Positions 12,558 to 14,852 of a stretch of 14,852 nt of DNA are shown piece by piece. The stretch is from positions 1-14,852 of the forward strand of contig DATGHS010000236.1 in assembly GCA_035307785.1 (NCBI GenBank). The letters are read 5' to 3'. Position 1 is the first letter of the stretch; each line of letters opens with the position of its first letter. Both the position numbers and the translations under genes were made by a program. Under the pieces are notes generated by a model. It was not told where the DNA came from and did not search any database. It saw only the letters and a list, made by a program, of their open reading frames with translations. Source of the stretch: DATGHS01 sp035307785. GTDB lineage: Bacteria; Planctomycetota; Planctomycetia; Gemmatales; Gemmataceae.

Positions 12558-13403
12558 ATGTCCACGGCGCCTGTTCCGTCGACCCCGTCAAACCATGCCC
12601 CGAAGCTACCGGCGGGCGACCGGGTAATCCGAGTATTTCAGCATTCTTCGCTGTTCTACTGGTGGCCGATTTGGCTGATGGCTCTCCTTTTTGCCCTCGT
12701 CTCCGAATTCGACGGTACGCGCATGTTGCAGGTTTCCTCCACGGCACAGGTGGAAAAGCAGGCCGACGGCAAATACGTCGTGAGCGACTTGAACAATACC
12801 AAAGCGCTGGATGAGCGGGTTTCCCCATATGTGGACGAGAAACTGCATCCGCGGATGATGCGCTATCCGTTGCTCGGCACCATATTCGTCATCGCGTTAA
12901 TTCTGGTAGTCGTCATCACGAATGTGCCGCTGCGCGGCTTGTGGTGGGTCGTGGTGATCACTATCATCGTGCTGGTGTCGGTCATCATCACCATTATGGA
13001 GTGGTGGGGCTCGATTGCCCGCGGGTTGGGCGACTTGCGCATCTTCATTGGGTTCGCCGGCTACTTGACGATCGGCCTTTGCCTGCTGGCGATCTGGTGC
13101 TTCAGCGTGTTTATCTTTGACCGCCAAACTTACATCATGTTCACGCCGGGCCAAATGAAGGTTTGCGAAGAGATTGGCGCCGGCGAAAAGGTGTACGACA
13201 CGGCCGGTATGCAACTAGAGAAGCACCGCGACGACCTGTTCCGCCACTGGGTCCTCGGCCTCGGCTCGGGCGATATGACGGTGCGCACGCAAGCCGGCGG
13301 CCAGGTGCACGAAATCCGCATGAGCAACGTGCTCTTCGTGCACCGGAAACTGTTGGCGATCGAAGATATGCAACGTGAAAAGGCGACCGTGCAGGGAGAC
13401 TGA
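12558..13403 (+). CDS. Four-helix membrane protein with soluble C-terminal domain
   Basis: This 281-residue protein has a short polar N-terminus, then membrane spans near residues 33-51 (FYWWPIWLMALLFALVSEF), 105-124 (LLGTIFVIALILVVVITNV), 128-150 (WWVVVITIIVLVSVIITI) and 161-190 (IFIGFAGYLTIGLCLLAIW). The loop between the first two is about 50 residues. The C-terminal 90 residues are soluble and beta-rich (MFTPGQMKVCEEIGAGEKVYD, HWVLGLGSGDMTVRTQAGG, HEIRMSNVLFVHRKL) and resemble the PH-like domains of bacterial membrane proteins; that likeness is an inference. It would face the cytosol if the N-terminus is inside. ATG 12558 follows a weak GAAGG site. It is alone, closed by a hairpin terminator. 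Family not named. Confidence 0.8.
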   Translation: MSTAPVPSTPSNHAPKLPAGDRVIRVFQHSSLFYWWPIWLMALLFALVSEFDGTRMLQVSSTAQVEKQADGKYVVSDLNNTKALDERVSPYVDEKLHPRMMRYPLLGTIFVIALILVVVITNVPLRGLWWVVVITIIVLVSVIITIMEWWGSIARGLGDLRIFIGFAGYLTIGLCLLAIWCFSVFIFDRQTYIMFTPGQMKVCEEIGAGEKVYDTAGMQLEKHRDDLFRHWVLGLGSGDMTVRTQAGGQVHEIRMSNVLFVHRKLLAIEDMQREKATVQGD

Positions 13404-13409
13404 GAAAAG

Positions 13410-13439
13410 AAAGCCCAGGGACGGGAGTCCCTGGGCTTT
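13410..13439. terminator. Bidirectional intrinsic terminator
   Basis: A perfect 13-bp stem (13410-13422 with 13427-13439) closes a GGGA loop. A-rich sequence flanks it on the left and TTTG on the right, so both strands show a hairpin followed by a short T-run. It lies 6 bases after the membrane-protein stop and 19 before the stop of the converging acidic-protein gene. Confidence 0.85.
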
Positions 13440-13458
13440 GTCATTGTGTTTGAAATCG

Positions 13459-13887
13459 TTACTTCTCTTTTTCCTCCAGCGGTTTCTTCACCAACTGCAC
13501 GAAGAATGTCGCCTTCTTGTCGGTGCTGAGGCGCTCGGCCGCGGCGTCCGCTTCCGCCTTCTCCGGAAACGCGAAAGTCTCCACCTGCTGATTCGAGTTA
13601 TTGAACACGCCCCAAACCACTTTCATGCGCACCTGCTTGGCAGCTCGGCTGCGCTTCGTGGGTGCTTTGACAGCTTTCTTTTTTGCCTTCGGTTTCGCTT
13701 TCGGTTTTACTTCGCCTTCTTCGTCTTCTCCTTCGCCTTCGCCTTCCGGCTCTTCGTCCCCTTCGCCCTCCGATTCTTCATCTTCGGATTCTTCTTCGTC
13801 CTGCTCTTCCTCTTCCTCTTGGCGTTCTTCGGCCTCATCGAAATCCGTGCGCAGCGCTTTGCGGTCCAGTGTTCGGCGGCGGCCCAT
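13459..13887 (-). CDS. Acidic-tract protein with small C-terminal domain
   Basis: This 142-residue protein starts at ATG 13887, with AAGGAGA about 8 bases upstream; the same frame extends back to 14139 but that part would translate the palindrome (13926-14017) and is rejected. Residues 1-14 are basic (MGRRRTLDRKALR), residues about 18-58 are nearly all Glu/Asp/Ser/Gly, residues 60-80 are a Lys/Ala/Pro linker (KPKAKPKAKKK), and residues about 92-135 form a small folded domain (MKVVWGVFNNSNQQVETFAF, AERLSTDKKATFFVQLVKK). The charge layout suggests a protein that binds nucleic acid or basic partners. Similar tails are familiar from planctomycete hypothetical proteins, from memory. The function is unknown. 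Confidence 0.75.
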   Translation of the reverse strand: MGRRRTLDRKALRTDFDEAEERQEEEEEQDEEESEDEESEGEGDEEPEGEGEGEDEEGEVKPKAKPKAKKKAVKAPTKRSRAAKQVRMKVVWGVFNNSNQQVETFAFPEKAEADAAAERLSTDKKATFFVQLVKKPLEEKEK

Positions 13888-13925
13888 GCGATTGGTCTCC
13901 TTCTCGACGTTATCTTCGGTATTGC

Positions 13926-14017
13926 TCCCCTCGCCCCGCTGGGGAGAGGGGCCGGGGGTGAGGGGTTTGGTCGCTCGCCCCTCAGCCCTATCCCCTCTCC
14001 CCAGCGGGGCGAGGGGA
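13926..14017. repeat. C/G-rich inverted repeat upstream of divergent genes
   Basis: Left arm 13926-13965 and right arm 13978-14017 pair over 40 bases: the outer 26 are perfect, then a mismatched stretch, then the inner TGAGGGG/CCCCTCA again matches. The loop is 12 bases. It lies in the 272-base gap between the acidic-protein start (-) and the second sigma-factor gene (+), so it is in the 5' side of the minus-strand gene. Translated, it gives LTPGPSPQRGEG-like residues, a product of its repeat structure. Confidence 0.8.
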
Positions 14018-14159
14018 AAATGTTTGCTGGCGAACCACTTCAACTTACTGATCTCTGTCTGACGCTGCAAGCCCTGGATTTCCGGCTTCCGGACAGATAA
14101 AATCCTACCGAATAGTCGGGGCGTCTTTTTCGTCTGCATCTGGGAGTGGGTGCTGCGTC

Positions 14160-14756
14160 ATGGGCGTAGTCACGGCGTCTGGTTCGGCGCTGGTGCCACC
14201 GAGCGATGAGCAGCTTATCGCCTGCTTTCGCCACGGAAACCATGCCGCTTTGGACCTGCTGTTTCAGCGCTACCGCAGCGTTGCCTACCGCGTTGCCCAC
14301 CGCTTGTTGGGCAATGAGGCCGACGCACTGGATGCGGTGCAAGACGGATTTATCAAGGCGCTGACAAATTTGAAGGGTTTCGAGGGCCGCAGCACCTTCA
14401 AGACCTGGTTGTTGCGGATCATCAGCAACGCGGCCTTGGACCTGGGAAGGCAGCGTGGCCGGCGTGAGAATGTGTTCCGCTCCGACTCGTCAAAGGGAAC
14501 GGAATTCGAGCCGCTGGCCGCCCCGGAAAATCCTGCCTCGGAACTGGAGCGGGCCGACTTGCGGCAAATGTTGCAACAGGCTCTGGCCCAGCTACCAGTG
14601 GCCCAGCGCCAGACCTTCATCTTGCACGTAGATGGCGAATTGAGTTACCGTGAAGTGGCCGATGTTCTCGGCATATCGATTGGCACTGTGATGAGCCGGC
14701 TGTTCTATGCCCGTCAGAAACTGCGGACTCTTCTAGCCGGAAAGTTACCACCATGA
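14160..14756 (+). CDS. ECF-type RNA polymerase sigma factor (RpoE-like)
   Basis: This 198-residue protein begins at ATG 14160. Region 2 (about 15-100) contains SDEQLIACFRHGNHAALDLLFQRY, DALDAVQDGFIKALTNL and GRSTFKTWLLRIISNAALDLGRQ, the last being the promoter-melting and -10 segment. An acidic, variable linker (about 105-128) follows. Region 4 (about 140-195) contains LPVAQRQTFILHVDGELSYREVADVLGISIGTVMSR, the -35-binding helix-turn-helix, and YARQKLRTLL. It is coupled to the next gene by an ATGA overlap and so is probably controlled by that anti-sigma factor. It differs clearly from the sigma factor at the left end, so the two are not recent duplicates. Confidence 0.93.
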   Translation: MGVVTASGSALVPPSDEQLIACFRHGNHAALDLLFQRYRSVAYRVAHRLLGNEADALDAVQDGFIKALTNLKGFEGRSTFKTWLLRIISNAALDLGRQRGRRENVFRSDSSKGTEFEPLAAPENPASELERADLRQMLQQALAQLPVAQRQTFILHVDGELSYREVADVLGISIGTVMSRLFYARQKLRTLLAGKLPP

Positions 14757-14852
14757 AGGACCCTGAACTCTCCCATTTGGGTCGAACCTGGCAGCAGTTG
14801 CTGGCCGCCTATGCCGACGGCGAGTTGTCCGAGCAAGACCGCGCGTTGGTGG
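14753..14852 (+). CDS. Anti-sigma factor, N-terminal part (runs off the right edge)
   Basis: ATG 14753 overlaps the sigma-factor stop by four bases. The 33 residues present (MKDPELSHLGRTWQQLLAAY, then ADGELSEQDRALV) include AYADGELSEQDRALV, very like the first helix of zinc-finger (zf-HC2) anti-sigma factors, where a Y-x-DGEL-S phrase precedes the His/Cys zinc motif. The zinc motif itself would lie beyond the window. It is expected to bind and inhibit the upstream sigma factor. Confidence 0.75.
   Translation, partial: MKDPELSHLGRTWQQLLAAYADGELSEQDRALV

Noticed and set aside
13375..14100. Plus-strand frame of 241 residues rich in Phe and Leu
   Set aside because: It is antisense to the acidic-tract gene (the acidic codons read as Phe/Leu/Ser) and crosses the terminator and palindrome.

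Overview
The window looks like a chromosomal segment of a GC-rich, Gram-negative-type environmental bacterium. A planctomycete (Pirellulales-like) or close PVC relative is the best guess. This is inference, resting on a secreted FGly sulfatase, two ECF sigma/anti-sigma pairs, several lineage-style hypothetical proteins (an acidic-tract protein, a membrane protein with a cytosolic tail, small secreted proteins) and many large intergenic palindromes. No rRNA, tRNA, IS element or CRISPR array was seen.

Layout. 1-877 (minus): an ECF sigma factor and the start of a membrane anti-sigma-like protein that runs off the left edge. 1037-2361: an MBL-fold hydrolase (+) and a VOC/PhnB-like protein (-), convergent around a perfect palindrome. 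2569-2964: a small secreted protein. 3207-8221 (+): the most notable region, a probable ubiquitin-like conjugation operon. Its order is JAB/JAMM peptidase, 62-aa protein, E2 (UBC-fold), 162-aa membrane protein, 138-aa beta-rich protein, E1-like ThiF/MoeB-family adenylyltransferase, then a 398-aa unknown protein overlapping the E1 gene by 8 nt. 8294-10039 (-): a secreted sulfatase. 10280-10774: a secreted hypothetical protein. 10954-12267: cyclopropane-fatty-acyl-phospholipid synthase. 12558-13403: a four-helix membrane protein. 13459-13887 (-): an acidic-tract protein. 14160 to the right edge: a second ECF sigma factor overlapping an anti-sigma gene by ATGA.

How the central system could work. 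The E1-like protein would adenylate the C-terminus of a ubiquitin-like modifier, the E2 would carry and transfer it through Cys92, and the JAMM protease would mature or remove it. No canonical Gly-Gly ubiquitin-like protein is visible. The E1 homologue has no cysteine between its two zinc CxxC pairs, where the MoeB/ThiF-type catalytic cysteine would lie. The operon is also interrupted by two large RNA/DNA palindromes and by two genes with lower GC than their neighbours. It therefore does not match the best-known bacterial layouts (Bil operons with a linked Ubl, or CBASS Cap2/Cap3) and is the best candidate here for an under-described system.

A second theme is the number of unrelated long inverted repeats between genes (3036-3156, 4599-4674, 5124-5194, 8230-8287, 10051-10112, 13926-14017, plus shorter ones at 1828-1879 and 13410-13439). 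Some sit between convergent genes and could terminate transcription. Others sit between divergent genes or inside an operon, where a simple terminator role does not fit.
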